A stretch of DNA of 64,000 bases from Prevotellaceae bacterium UBA2852 (GTDB taxonomy: Bacteria > Bacteroidota > Bacteroidia > Bacteroidales > Bacteroidaceae): the NCBI GenBank assembly GCA_002350855.1, contig DEFM01000026.1, positions 1 through 64,000 on the forward strand. The letters are read 5' to 3'. Below the pieces are notes generated by a model. The model was not told the DNA's origin, did not search any database, and saw only the letters and a program-made list of their open reading frames with translations. Each line of letters starts with the position of its first letter. The first letter of the stretch is position 1. Shown here piece by piece: positions 54,802 to 64,000 of this stretch. The position numbers and the translations under genes were made by a program.

Positions 54802-57066
54802 ATGGTTCAGGATCTTTGTGTAATAATGCTTACTGCCGGCATCACAAGCTTGGTTTTCAAAATGCTGAAACAGCCTGTGGTGCTCGGATATATTGTTGCT
54901 GGCATATTGGTCGGCCCTAATGTCTTGGGACAGTCATGGGTAAGCAACGAGGAGAGTGTGGATACATGGGGACAAATCGGAGTCCTGTTCCTCCTTTTTG
55001 CACTTGGTCTGGAATTCTCGTTCAAGAAACTTATTCAAGTTGGTAATACAGCATTGATTTCTGCGGGAGTCATCGTCGTAGGCATGATGTCTCTGGGATT
55101 CTTGACAGGTCTCTTGTTTGGCTGGAATGAGATGAACTCTCTTTTCCTTGGCGGAATGTTGTGTATGTCGTCAACAACTATTGTGTTTAAGGCACTTGAC
55201 GACATGGGACTGCGTAATCATCAGTTTGCGAAAATCTGTTTCGGTATTCTGGTGGTTGAGGATTTATTTGCCGTTGTACTCATGGTACTCCTTTCGTCCA
55301 TAGCAACAACCCGCTCGTTTGACGGGAAGGAGATGCTGATGCAGATAGGTAAGCTGGCTGTGTATCTTGTTCTATGGTTTGTGATGGGTATATACCTTCT
55401 ACCTTTGTTCTTTCGCAGATTCAAGAAACATCTAAATGACGAGACACTTACAATCTTTTCCGTCGGTCTTTGTCTTGGCATGGTGCTTCTTGCACTTAGA
55501 GCCGGATTCAGTTCCGCACTTGGAGCATTCGTGATGGGAAGTGTGCTTGCTGAGACTCTTGAGGCAGAACGTATTGAACATTTAGTTGAACCTGTCAAGA
55601 ATATCTTCGGTTCAATTTTCTTCGTATCTGTGGGAATGATGATTGTGCCTTCACAACTGGTTGAATACTGGCCTGCAATCTTGATTATCACGATTATGGT
55701 GATAGTCGGTCAGATTGTGTTTGCAAGCTGTGGAGCGATACTTTCCGGACAAAACCTGAAAGTGTCTATTCAGACTGGATTCTCGCTTGTGCAAATCGGA
55801 GAATTTGCCTTTATTATTGCCACACTGGGACAGTCTCTCGGAGTCACCGACCCGAGTCTTTATCCTATTGTCGTTGCGGTGAGTGTCATAACCACATTCC
55901 TTACTCCGTTCATCATGCGTGGTGCTGAACCTATGTACAACTATGTGAACAGCAGACTGAGCGACGGACTGAGATTGGCTTTGGAAAACTATGCCCGCAA
56001 TAGAAACACTGTATCGATGCAGAGTACGTTCAAGCGATTGCTGAGACGAGTAATTCTGTCGCTGTTCGTAAATGGTGTGATTGTAGCTTTCATCTATCTT
56101 ATTTATTTCCGCTATGCCGCTCCGTTCCTGAATAATATGATGGATGGATTTTTCCCTCAGTGGCTAGTACATACTATAGTACTTGTGATTCTTCTGACTG
56201 CCACTTCGCCTTTCATTTACGTTATGGCAACAACCAACAGAAATAGTGCAGAGGCAACGGAGTTGTGGAATTCGGGTACGTTCCAACGAGCTAAGTTGAT
56301 TGGAATCACACTGCTTAGGGCGTTTGTCAGCCTTCAGTTTGTGGCGTATGCCGTTGGAAGGATATTCTCCATTACATCGGGAATGATTTTTGCCATAGCT
56401 ACGTTGGTAGTATTGATTTTGACTTTCTCACAACGAGTGCGCAAGCGCAGCAAATCGATGCTGACTCAGTTTAATATGAATCTGTCAGCTCGTGAGAAAT
56501 CGGCAGAAGCGAAACGTGTGGTCAGCAGTGGATTTACTAATTCTCTGTTGAACTATGATGTGCATCTGGCAGATTTCGTATTGCCTACGAATTCCCGCTT
56601 CTGCGGAAAGACGCTTATGCAACTCGATGTCCGCAATATGTCAGGAGTGAGTATCGTGCGAATCGTCCGTGGAGGAATGAATATAAATATCCCAGGCGGA
56701 GGAACTACTATCTATCCTTCAGATCAGATTGTGGTTGCGGGAAGTGACCAGCAGATAGAGAAGTTCAAACAGATGCTTGACGGAAGTGTTGTGGAAGTGA
56801 AGAATCAACCGGCACGCACTCATGTCACTTTGGAACGTTTCCTCATTGAAGCGGGACATCATCTAATTGGAGTCACCATTAAGGACAGTCATATACGTGA
56901 GAAGGCTCAATGCATTGTGATTGGAATAGAACGTGATGAACAACTCATAACCAATCCCGACCCTACGATTGATTTCAGAGAAAACGACATAGTGATTGTG
57001 GCTGGTGAGACTGAGCGCATTAAGGACTTCCTGATAAGAGTTGATGAATTGTCTAACCAATCTTAG
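54802..57066 (+). CDS. Monovalent cation:proton antiporter, CPA2/KefB family, with two RCK_C domains
   Basis: 754 residues. Residues 1-390 are the Na+/H+ exchanger-type domain with about twelve helices (QPVVLGYIVAGILVGPNVLG, LLFALGLEFSFKKL, SSTTIVFKALDDMG, FGILVVEDLFAVVL). A second hydrophobic block (about 415-555) follows. The C-terminal part has two RCK_C (TrkA-C) domains, near 590-660 (VLPTNSRFCGKTLMQLDVRN) and 675-750 (RENDIVIVAGETERIKDF). The usual nucleotide-binding TrkA-N domain is not evident between them. It probably exchanges K+ or Na+ for protons. Confidence 0.88.
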   Translation: MVQDLCVIMLTAGITSLVFKMLKQPVVLGYIVAGILVGPNVLGQSWVSNEESVDTWGQIGVLFLLFALGLEFSFKKLIQVGNTALISAGVIVVGMMSLGFLTGLLFGWNEMNSLFLGGMLCMSSTTIVFKALDDMGLRNHQFAKICFGILVVEDLFAVVLMVLLSSIATTRSFDGKEMLMQIGKLAVYLVLWFVMGIYLLPLFFRRFKKHLNDETLTIFSVGLCLGMVLLALRAGFSSALGAFVMGSVLAETLEAERIEHLVEPVKNIFGSIFFVSVGMMIVPSQLVEYWPAILIITIMVIVGQIVFASCGAILSGQNLKVSIQTGFSLVQIGEFAFIIATLGQSLGVTDPSLYPIVVAVSVITTFLTPFIMRGAEPMYNYVNSRLSDGLRLALENYARNRNTVSMQSTFKRLLRRVILSLFVNGVIVAFIYLIYFRYAAPFLNNMMDGFFPQWLVHTIVLVILLTATSPFIYVMATTNRNSAEATELWNSGTFQRAKLIGITLLRAFVSLQFVAYAVGRIFSITSGMIFAIATLVVLILTFSQRVRKRSKSMLTQFNMNLSAREKSAEAKRVVSSGFTNSLLNYDVHLADFVLPTNSRFCGKTLMQLDVRNMSGVSIVRIVRGGMNINIPGGGTTIYPSDQIVVAGSDQQIEKFKQMLDGSVVEVKNQPARTHVTLERFLIEAGHHLIGVTIKDSHIREKAQCIVIGIERDEQLITNPDPTIDFRENDIVIVAGETERIKDFLIRVDELSNQS

Positions 57067-57081
57067 TTTTTTAAGAGATAC

Positions 57082-57327
57082 ATGGCAGTTGGTTTGTTGA
57101 GAAGTAAAAACGAGGTTGTAGTCTTCCTTATCAATTTCTTTCTGTTGGAATTGGCAGGACGGGTCCTCACTATTTCAGTGATATGGCTGTTTCGCTGGTT
57201 CGGAATGCCGTTTCTCTACAATTACTACTATTCACACCCTGTTGTGTACAAGATAATCTTCACCGTAATTCTGATGGTTGCTGTAATAATCAGTGTCTAC
57301 AGAATCCTTCACAAGAATAAACAATAA
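57082..57327 (+). CDS. Small two-helix membrane protein, unrecognised
   Basis: 81 residues. Two hydrophobic segments are visible (VVVFLINFFLLELAGRVLTI and VVYKIIFTVILMVAVIISVY) separated by an aromatic loop (MPFLYNYYYSHP). The tail is basic. It starts 15 bases after the antiporter and ends 23 before the pseudouridine synthase, in the same direction, so it is probably part of this transcript. I do not recognise the family. Confidence 0.65.
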   Translation: MAVGLLRSKNEVVVFLINFFLLELAGRVLTISVIWLFRWFGMPFLYNYYYSHPVVYKIIFTVILMVAVIISVYRILHKNKQ

Positions 57328-57350
57328 ATAACATCGTACGAATCAACACC

Positions 57351-58874
57351 ATGTTACACTGTCTTAACGCAATTGTGGATACAGTCCCGGAGAAGTTCAC
57401 CAATCCTTTTGGATATGAACCGCATCCTCTGTGCATTGCTGCTGCGGAGCAGGTGAAACAGGCTGTTGACTCTCATCCCGACTGGAAGAAGGATGCTGCG
57501 TTGGGTAAGATGTTCGGTGTTCTCGTCGTGCAAGTTCCTAATGCACCATTAGGGGAGGAGATTCAGTTTGTAGCCGCATATTCAGGTTTTCTTTGTGGTC
57601 GCAACGACATCGACTATTTTGTTCCTCCAATCTATGATTTGCTGTTGCCGCAGGGACGCTTCCAGATTGAACAGGCTGAGATTTCTCATATCAATGAACA
57701 GATAAGAGATCTGGAAGTTCATGGTAATGCAGATACATTTACCCAGGCTTACTCGGAGAGTGAACGTTCCTATATATGTCAGCTGAAGCGCCTGCGTAAA
57801 CAAAAGTCGGAAGAACTGCAGGATTGGCTCTTTGAACAGTATATCTGTTTGAATGCGAGAGGGGAGGAGAGAAGTGTGATGCAGATATTCCTGGATTTCT
57901 ACCGAACTACGATGCTGAACCTGAAAAACTTTGAGAAGAACGCAAAGAAACACCATATTCCTTCAGGAAGCGGAGAGTGCTGTGCTCCGAAACTGTTGCA
58001 ATATGTTTTTGCTCATCATCTCAAACCTCTTTGTATGGCGGAATTCTGGATTGGTGCTTCTCCTCGTGAAGAGGTGCGTCACGAAGGACAGTTCTATCCT
58101 GCCTGCCGCAAGAAGTGCCGTCCTATCCTGAAATTCATGCTTCAGGGACTGGATGTGGAAGAAAGCAAGTATGAGCAGTATAATGCCCAACTTCTCAAAG
58201 AGATTGAGATTATCTACGAGGATGAGTATATGCTTGCCATCAACAAACCTAGTGGCTTGCTCTCAGTCCCGAGCAGGGAAAGCAATGTGAGTGTGGTTGA
58301 CTGGCTACAGAGACGCTACACCAATATGGAGGAGTGTTATACTCCTGCGCATAGGCTTGATCAGGGAACATCCGGAATCCTTCTAATTGCAAAGAACGTG
58401 AAAGTGCTCAGCCGACTGAACAAGGCTTTTGCACAGCATAAAGTTCACAAACAATATATCGCTGTTTTGGAAAAACCTCTCGCTGTTACTGAAGGCGTCA
58501 TTGATTTGCCTCTGACCAAAGACTCCAACGACCCACCGCGCCAGATGGTTGACAGAGTTCGTGGCAAACAGGCTGTTACCCGTTATGAAGTAGTGGGCAG
58601 GATTAATGACAGTACAGGCGCAGAACATCCTGTCGTGGCCTTCTATCCTGAAACAGGACGTACACATCAGTTGCGTATGCACAGCGCTCACGAGGAAGGA
58701 CTTCATAGCCCCATCTGTGGTGATGAACTGTATGGCAATAAGGAGATATGTAATATCTTCCCCCGCCTTATGCTTCACGCCTCTTCAATCGAATTCAATC
58801 ATCCCATTACCGGGCAACCACTCACAATCACCTGCCCACCGCCCTTCAATCCGTGTTCTTCGTCTCCCATTTAG
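57351..58874 (+). CDS. RluA-family RNA pseudouridine synthase with long N-terminal extension
   Basis: 507 residues. The catalytic domain fills about 285-500: EDEYMLAINKPSGLLSVP, the active-site motif HRLDQGTSGILLIA with catalytic Asp, and HPVVAFYPETGRTHQLRMHS. It isomerises uridine in 23S rRNA or tRNA. The first 270 residues have no S4 domain; they contain FGYEPHPLCIAAAEQVKQAV, a coiled-coil helix near 120-165 and a Cys-containing stretch (SGSGECCAPKLLQYVF, then FYPACRKKCRP). This extended form is known in other bacteria; what the extension does is not known to me. Target site undecided. Confidence 0.88.
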   Translation: MLHCLNAIVDTVPEKFTNPFGYEPHPLCIAAAEQVKQAVDSHPDWKKDAALGKMFGVLVVQVPNAPLGEEIQFVAAYSGFLCGRNDIDYFVPPIYDLLLPQGRFQIEQAEISHINEQIRDLEVHGNADTFTQAYSESERSYICQLKRLRKQKSEELQDWLFEQYICLNARGEERSVMQIFLDFYRTTMLNLKNFEKNAKKHHIPSGSGECCAPKLLQYVFAHHLKPLCMAEFWIGASPREEVRHEGQFYPACRKKCRPILKFMLQGLDVEESKYEQYNAQLLKEIEIIYEDEYMLAINKPSGLLSVPSRESNVSVVDWLQRRYTNMEECYTPAHRLDQGTSGILLIAKNVKVLSRLNKAFAQHKVHKQYIAVLEKPLAVTEGVIDLPLTKDSNDPPRQMVDRVRGKQAVTRYEVVGRINDSTGAEHPVVAFYPETGRTHQLRMHSAHEEGLHSPICGDELYGNKEICNIFPRLMLHASSIEFNHPITGQPLTITCPPPFNPCSSSPI

Positions 58875-58902
58875 CATTCCGTGTTATGCGGTTCTCCCGC
58901 AG

Positions 58903-58925
58903 AAATTCTTCACTCTTCACTTTCC
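58903..58925. repeat. TTCTTCACTC-type repeat before the helicase-nuclease gene
   Basis: ATTCTTCACTCTTCACTTTC lies directly before the ATG at 58926, the same word family as near 42870-42898 in the same orientation. Confidence 0.5.
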
Positions 58926-61900
58926 ATGTCCAAATCTCTAAAAATATATAAAGCATCTGCAGGAAGCGGAAAGACTTTCCGCCTGGCAGTGGAGTATATC
59001 AAGCTCTTGATTGCTAATCCTTTGTGCTATAGCAATATACTTGCTGTGACTTTTACCAACAAAGCTACAGCGGAAATGAAACTTCGTATCCTCAGCCAGC
59101 TTTATGGAATAGCCAATGGATTAAGTAATTCGGAAGACTATTTTCATGCGATTTCCAACGATGCTCAGATAAAAGCGCTGAAACTGAGTGATGCTGAGAT
59201 TCGTCAACGTGCATCGGAGGCTTTGGCGGCAATGATGAATGACTACAGCCGCTTCCGTATAGAGACGATTGACGCTTTCTTCCAGTCTATCATTCGTCAG
59301 CTTGCTCATGAATTGCATCTCTCCAATAACATCAGGCTTGAGATTAAGAATGACAAAGTTCTTGCTGATGCAGTCAAGAGCCTTCTCGATGATTTGGTAA
59401 CTGATAAGGCTTTGTTGCAGTCTGTTCTGGGTATAGTTGAAGATAAAATCAACGATAGCAAGAATTGGATGATAGAACAGGAGTTGGAGGATTTTGGTAA
59501 AAATCTCTTCAACGAAACTTACCTCGAACTATGTAATTCAGAATCCCTGCACGGGGAACAGACTCAAGCTGAGAATTCAGCCGATAGCTCATTAAGCAAA
59601 TTCCAGACTAAGGAAATAGAACGTTTCAAACGTTCGATATACGGACTGAAAAATGATGTCTTGCAGCAACTCAAAGCCGACGGAACAAAATTCTTGGAGC
59701 ATTGTGAAGACAATGGTTTGGAGGCTGCCCATTTCCGAGGGGGTGGGGGAAACACCGGAATATGGGGCTTTATGGAGAAAACATCCAAAGGCGAACGTAA
59801 CTCCAAGGGTGAATTGCCAAATCTTTCAAAGTCTGTCCGTTCGTTTCTTGAAGCTCCATCTGCATGGCTCTCAAAGCAAAGTCCAAAAAATACGGAGTCT
59901 GTAGTGAAAGAGCATCTTCTGCCTGTTCTGAAGGATATATTCCAATTGCGCAAACTGCTCAATACCGTTGATGCAACACTAACCCACATCAATCAGCTGC
60001 TGCTTATCTTTGCGCTGGATGCCAAAGTACGTGCAATCAATTCCGAGGAAAACCGCTTTCTTCTTGCCGATACAGCATACTTGCTCAACAGCATAATTCA
60101 GGGACAGGATGTTCCGTTTATATACGAAAAGGCTGGTGTGAGGTTCAAGCATATTATGATTGACGAGTTTCAGGATACTTCTTCGTTGCAATGGAAGAAC
60201 TTTATTCCTCTGCTCCTCAACAGCATGGCTACGGCCAGTCAGTGTCTTATAGTTGGTGACGTCAAACAAAGTATTTACCGCTGGCGCAACAGTGACTGGA
60301 GCATACTCAAGGATATTGAGCAAAATCCTGTGTTTGGCTCTATGGCTGACGTCCAGCCGATGAAGAAGAATTTTCGCAGTAGTGGGAATGTAATCAGTTT
60401 CAACAACTCTTTCTTTACGGCTGCAGCTAATTCTTTGCAGGACACCTATAAAAATACCACTAACCTCACCACTGATATCATTGCCGATGCCTATAAAGAT
60501 GTGGAGCAGGAAATCCTTCCGAAGAAAGAAGGTAAAGGGTATGTGAGAGTTGAGTTCGTTGAGAAGAATAAAGATGAGGATGTGGATGTGGCAACAGTGA
60601 AACTGAACCGCATCGTGGATAATGTGCGTATGCTCATTGACCAAGGTGTGAATCAGAACGACATTTGTATATTGGTTCGCTATAATAGGGTAATAGCTGA
60701 TATTCAGACAGCCTTTGCCCAACAGATGCCGCAAGTGAATATCGTCAGTGATGAGGCTTTCCGGCTGGACAGCTCGCAACTGATAAATTTCATCATAGAC
60801 ATTCTTCGCTATATCTCCAATCCTGCAGAACGCTATCTTAAAGTTCTCGTTGCATACAAGTACGCAGTGCTGATAAACGGCTGTGATGGCGATGCCGGTT
60901 CGGTATTTATGATGGAAGACCGTCAACTTGACCAACTGCTGCCAAAGTCCTTTACCGACAACATCGAACGTCTGACCATTACGCCTCTCTACGAACTGGT
61001 GGAACATCTCTACGATATGTTTGGCATGAATCGTATGGAGAATCAAGATGCCTATATTTTCACATTCCTTGACCAACTCCTCAGTTTTGTTAGCGAGCAG
61101 ACATCGAATATAGATACTTTCCTAAAGTACTGGGAGGAAGTGCTTTGCTCGGTGACTATACCTGTCGGTGAGATAGAAGGTATTCGCATAATGAGTATTC
61201 ATAAGTCGAAGGGGCTTGAGTTCCATAGCGTGATTGTTCCATATTGCGAATGGCAGTTTGTCGGTACGCATAAACCTCTCATCTGGTGCAAACCGTCCGT
61301 GGAACCATTTTCAGATATGCCTATTCTGCCGATAACAGCACACGGCTATTGCAAGGATTCGTATTATTCGAAAGAATATGCTGAGGAGAAACTCAAACTC
61401 TATGTCGACAACCTTAATCTTATATATGTGGCATTCACCCGTGCTAAGAACAATCTCATAATCATATCTTCAGAGGCATCAAAATCCGATATCGACGGGG
61501 AGAATGTTTCTGCATTGCTCAAGAGTAATATCCCTGCTTTGATGACCGAAGATCCTGCAGCTTTGTGTAAGTCGTATTCATTCGGTGAGGTTGTTCCTAC
61601 AAAGAAGGATGATTCTGAGAAAGAAAAAGATCCGAATGTGTTAACTCAGACTCCTTCTTCAGAACAAATCGAGTTTACCACTCAGTCAGCGAAACTTCAG
61701 TTCCGACAGTCCAACCAGTCTTTGCAGTTCCTGCATCATCTCGACGATAGTGACGACGCATCCAACCGCCAGCGATATATTGACGAGGGTGTGATGTTCC
61801 ACCTCCTGCTGTCAAGGATAAATACTCTTGATGACGTCCCCTCAGCCTTGAAGCAGATGGATTCAGAGGGTTATTTCACAGATAAGGCTTACATGAATGA

Positions 61901-62210
61901 GGTCACACGGTTGCTTGAGAAGTCGCTAACCAACACGCAGGCACGGGAGTGGTTTCTGCCTTGTTGGACAGTAATCAATGAATGTAATATTGTTAGTCGC
62001 GACAAGGATGGTATAGTGCATCAGCAACGCCCCGATCGGGTAATAACTGACGGCAAGCAGACCATCGTCATAGATTTTAAGACGGGACGTCAGGATGACG
62101 GACATCGCAATCAGGTAAAGAGTTACATGAATCTGCTTTCCGCTATGGGCTATCCCGATGTCAAGGGCTTTGTGTGGTATCTTCGCCGTGGTGATATAGT
62201 AAAAGTGTAA
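58926..62210 (+). CDS. UvrD/AddA-type helicase with RecB-like nuclease end
   Basis: About 1094 residues from the ATG at 58926 (MSKSLKIYKASAGSGKTFRL); a frame extension to 58881 runs through repeat sequence and is not used. Superfamily 1 helicase motifs: Walker A ASAGSGKT, VTFTNKATAEMK, IDEFQDTSSLQW near 400, VGDVKQSIYRWRNSDW near 430, and SIHKSKGLEFHSVI near 757. The C-terminus has the RecB-family nuclease motif VIDFKTGRQDDGHRNQVKSY. It resembles AddA, which with AddB resects double-strand breaks for recombination. The next gene, 21 bases on, looks like the AddB-type partner. Confidence 0.88.
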   Translation: MSKSLKIYKASAGSGKTFRLAVEYIKLLIANPLCYSNILAVTFTNKATAEMKLRILSQLYGIANGLSNSEDYFHAISNDAQIKALKLSDAEIRQRASEALAAMMNDYSRFRIETIDAFFQSIIRQLAHELHLSNNIRLEIKNDKVLADAVKSLLDDLVTDKALLQSVLGIVEDKINDSKNWMIEQELEDFGKNLFNETYLELCNSESLHGEQTQAENSADSSLSKFQTKEIERFKRSIYGLKNDVLQQLKADGTKFLEHCEDNGLEAAHFRGGGGNTGIWGFMEKTSKGERNSKGELPNLSKSVRSFLEAPSAWLSKQSPKNTESVVKEHLLPVLKDIFQLRKLLNTVDATLTHINQLLLIFALDAKVRAINSEENRFLLADTAYLLNSIIQGQDVPFIYEKAGVRFKHIMIDEFQDTSSLQWKNFIPLLLNSMATASQCLIVGDVKQSIYRWRNSDWSILKDIEQNPVFGSMADVQPMKKNFRSSGNVISFNNSFFTAAANSLQDTYKNTTNLTTDIIADAYKDVEQEILPKKEGKGYVRVEFVEKNKDEDVDVATVKLNRIVDNVRMLIDQGVNQNDICILVRYNRVIADIQTAFAQQMPQVNIVSDEAFRLDSSQLINFIIDILRYISNPAERYLKVLVAYKYAVLINGCDGDAGSVFMMEDRQLDQLLPKSFTDNIERLTITPLYELVEHLYDMFGMNRMENQDAYIFTFLDQLLSFVSEQTSNIDTFLKYWEEVLCSVTIPVGEIEGIRIMSIHKSKGLEFHSVIVPYCEWQFVGTHKPLIWCKPSVEPFSDMPILPITAHGYCKDSYYSKEYAEEKLKLYVDNLNLIYVAFTRAKNNLIIISSEASKSDIDGENVSALLKSNIPALMTEDPAALCKSYSFGEVVPTKKDDSEKEKDPNVLTQTPSSEQIEFTTQSAKLQFRQSNQSLQFLHHLDDSDDASNRQRYIDEGVMFHLLLSRINTLDDVPSALKQMDSEGYFTDKAYMNEVTRLLEKSLTNTQAREWFLPCWTVINECNIVSRDKDGIVHQQRPDRVITDGKQTIVIDFKTGRQDDGHRNQVKSYMNLLSAMGYPDVKGFVWYLRRGDIVKV

Positions 62211-62230
62211 CCTCAAGATAATCCCAATAT

Positions 62231-64000
62231 ATGACAACACCATTCCTGAAAATAGTTGCAAAAGATTTATATGCGAAGTTTGGCGAACAGTTGCGTAACG
62301 TGACTATTCTCTTCCCAAACAAGCGAGCTGGCTTGTTCTTCAATCAGTATCTGTTTGAAATAACCAACCAACCGACTTGGGCACCGCAATATCTTACTAT
62401 CAGCGACCTCTTCCAGCAACTCTCTCCGCTGACGGTTGCCGATCCCATACAGCTTATCTGTATGCTCTATAAGTCTTACACTCTTTCGTCCAACCAGTTG
62501 GCACAGGCTGTTTATGGCGACAACTCACACGACAGCATAGAGACTCTTGATCAGTTCTATAGTTGGGGACAGGTGCTGCTGGCTGATTATCAGGATATAG
62601 ATAACAATCTTGTTGATGCACGTAAACTGTTTGAGAATATATCTGACCTCAACGATCTCACTTCGCTGGATTATCTTACACAGGAACAGATTGATGCCAT
62701 AAAACATTTCTTCCCGGATTTCACTCAACCTACAGAACTACAACGCCGTTTCTTTAATGTCTGGAAACTTCTGCTGCCTACTTATGAGGCATTCAGGAGT
62801 TCTCTAGCTTCAAATCGAATCGCCTATGAATCGATGCTGAAACGTAATGTTGTAAACCGTTTGCAGGCATACAGCTCTCAGAACTCGCTGCCTGCAGAGG
62901 AACTGTTCGGGGATGATGTGCTTGAACAGACGGCTAGTGATTTTATTCAGCGGTTTGTTGATAACCTCTCCTCACGCACATTCGTGATGATAGGCTTCAA
63001 TGTGTTGAGTAAGTCGGAGCAACTTTTCTTCAAGTACCTGAAGCAGAATGCAAATGCATTATTCTATTGGGACTACGATGATTTCTACAAGACGGATGAT
63101 GCGTTCCATTTCATAGAAGAGAATATCCTGCTGTTTGGCAACGAACTGGCTGAACCACTGGTATATAGCAATTTCCTTGAACCGAAAAACATCACTTTCA
63201 CCTCTGTTCCGCAGGAAATTATGCAGACTCGTGTGGCACATGATATTCTCATGCAGTGGAAAGCTCCTGAAAAGACCGACAACCGCACTGCTGTGGTTAT
63301 GTGCAACGAGGCGATGCTGGCACCAATGCTGCACTCTCTCCCCGAGGGACAGATGGTGAACATCACAATGGGTTATCCGTTGGCACACACGCCTATAGCT
63401 AATTTCTTAACTCAGCTTGTTCTGCTTCAGACCAAAGGTTCTGCATCATCGTCTTCATGGCGTTACACTTATGTTTGCAACGTGCTGAAACATCCTTATG
63501 CAGCACTGATAACAGATGATGAAAGTCTTCGTGTGATTGACCTTATAAAGAAGAAACACCAACTCTTCCCAAGCGATAAAACGCTGCATACTAATAATCA
63601 GATGGCAGCTATTTTTACACGGAACTCTTCAACGGCTGATCTGCTGGCATATCTTTCCAACATAATCGAGATGGTAGGGAAGGCGTTTACGCCAGTGACG
63701 GCTTCAGATAATGATGAGTCGAACGAAAACGAGGAATTACAACTGATTCACGAGTCCGTATTCAGAGTGTATGCTGTTATCAACCGGCTTTGCCGTATCT
63801 GTGAGGAGGGTCTGCTCGACATCCAGATTCCTACACTCCAGCGCATGATGCAACAGATTATCCAGGGTACATCCATTCCTTTCCATGGTGAACCGGCTGT
63901 GGGTATGCAGATTATGGGAATACTCGAAACCCGCAATATCGATTTCCGCAATCTGATAATCCTTTCGGCAAACGAAGGGAACCTTCCTAAGAATCCACAG
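62231..64000 (+). CDS. AddB-like PD-(D/E)XK nuclease family protein (3' end cut by window)
   Basis: The frame runs from the ATG at 62231 without a stop to the window end, giving at least 590 residues. It begins MTTPFLKIVAKDLYAKFGEQ, then the phrase ILFPNKRAGLFFNQYL, typical of the inactive helicase part of AddB/RecC-like proteins, which has no Walker A lysine. Further on, MIGFNVLSKSEQLFFKYL and ILETRNIDFRNLIILSANEG match the family. The nuclease domain expected at the C-terminus is outside the window. It pairs with the helicase gene directly before it. Confidence 0.85.
   Translation, partial: MTTPFLKIVAKDLYAKFGEQLRNVTILFPNKRAGLFFNQYLFEITNQPTWAPQYLTISDLFQQLSPLTVADPIQLICMLYKSYTLSSNQLAQAVYGDNSHDSIETLDQFYSWGQVLLADYQDIDNNLVDARKLFENISDLNDLTSLDYLTQEQIDAIKHFFPDFTQPTELQRRFFNVWKLLLPTYEAFRSSLASNRIAYESMLKRNVVNRLQAYSSQNSLPAEELFGDDVLEQTASDFIQRFVDNLSSRTFVMIGFNVLSKSEQLFFKYLKQNANALFYWDYDDFYKTDDAFHFIEENILLFGNELAEPLVYSNFLEPKNITFTSVPQEIMQTRVAHDILMQWKAPEKTDNRTAVVMCNEAMLAPMLHSLPEGQMVNITMGYPLAHTPIANFLTQLVLLQTKGSASSSSWRYTYVCNVLKHPYAALITDDESLRVIDLIKKKHQLFPSDKTLHTNNQMAAIFTRNSSTADLLAYLSNIIEMVGKAFTPVTASDNDESNENEELQLIHESVFRVYAVINRLCRICEEGLLDIQIPTLQRMMQQIIQGTSIPFHGEPAVGMQIMGILETRNIDFRNLIILSANEGNLPKNPQ

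Noticed and set aside
59979..61076. Long minus-strand open frame (365 codons) opposite the AddA-like gene
   Set aside because: It is antisense to well-conserved helicase motifs, has no promoter or family resemblance, and its composition is what the opposite strand of a coding gene gives.

Overview
The window reads as chromosome of a Bacteroidales bacterium, most likely a Prevotella-type (Prevotellaceae) gut or rumen organism. The basis is the promoter style (a -33 TTTG about 19 bases before a -7 box TAnnTTTG, seen before many genes), the neighbourhoods tig-clpP-clpX-recQ, parA-parB-DUF5683-mltD-rel, DUF4492-cydA-cydB and rpmB-rpmG-DUF4295, the GH43 enzymes, and the C-terminal NLAGQRV-type secretion tail on one of them. 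The genus call is an inference.

Layout. 1-11.3 kb is an accessory region: a methyltransferase-like/RecQ-like helicase fusion, cut by the window edge, with two co-directional partners; then an AT-rich block of three unrecognised proteins (5164-9497); a small membrane protein; an unrecognised coiled-coil protein behind a promoter and three iterated direct repeats; and a broken gene composed of two unrelated fragments. 11.3-19.4 kb carries an ftsZ outside its usual division cluster, a phosphoglycolate phosphatase-like gene, a GH43 enzyme, a GYF-domain protein, a carbohydrate-binding-domain protein with 57-base coding repeats, manC, and a thioredoxin-fold lipoprotein without its active-site cysteines.

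19.5-36.9 kb is core: protein quality control (tig, clpP, clpX) with recQ, guaB, a SUI1-family factor, chromosome partition (parA, parB) with cell-wall and stringent-response genes, then the cytochrome bd oxidase operon on the minus strand. 36.8-38.5 kb is a small apparent regulon: a NrtR-like Nudix regulator with two palindromic operator-like sites around its promoter, followed by an ADP-ribosylglycohydrolase. 38.5-42 kb holds a REP-associated (RAYT) transposase flanked by REP-like palindromes, a 330-base non-coding region carrying at least eleven palindromes locked to an exact 22-base register, and a membrane-bound AraC-type regulator.

42-64 kb is ribosomal proteins (DUF4295, L33, L28, L27, L21; minus strand), a GH43 enzyme, an Fe-S aldo/keto reductase with a 1910-residue alpha-2-macroglobulin-like protein, and a plus-strand run of transporters, a pseudouridine synthase and an AddA/AddB-like helicase-nuclease pair, the second cut by the window end.

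The strongest candidate for something undescribed is the 22-base-register palindrome array at 39950-40281. Next are the accessory genes at 1-9.5 kb and the Nudix regulator operators. No rRNA, tRNA or CRISPR array was recognised by eye.
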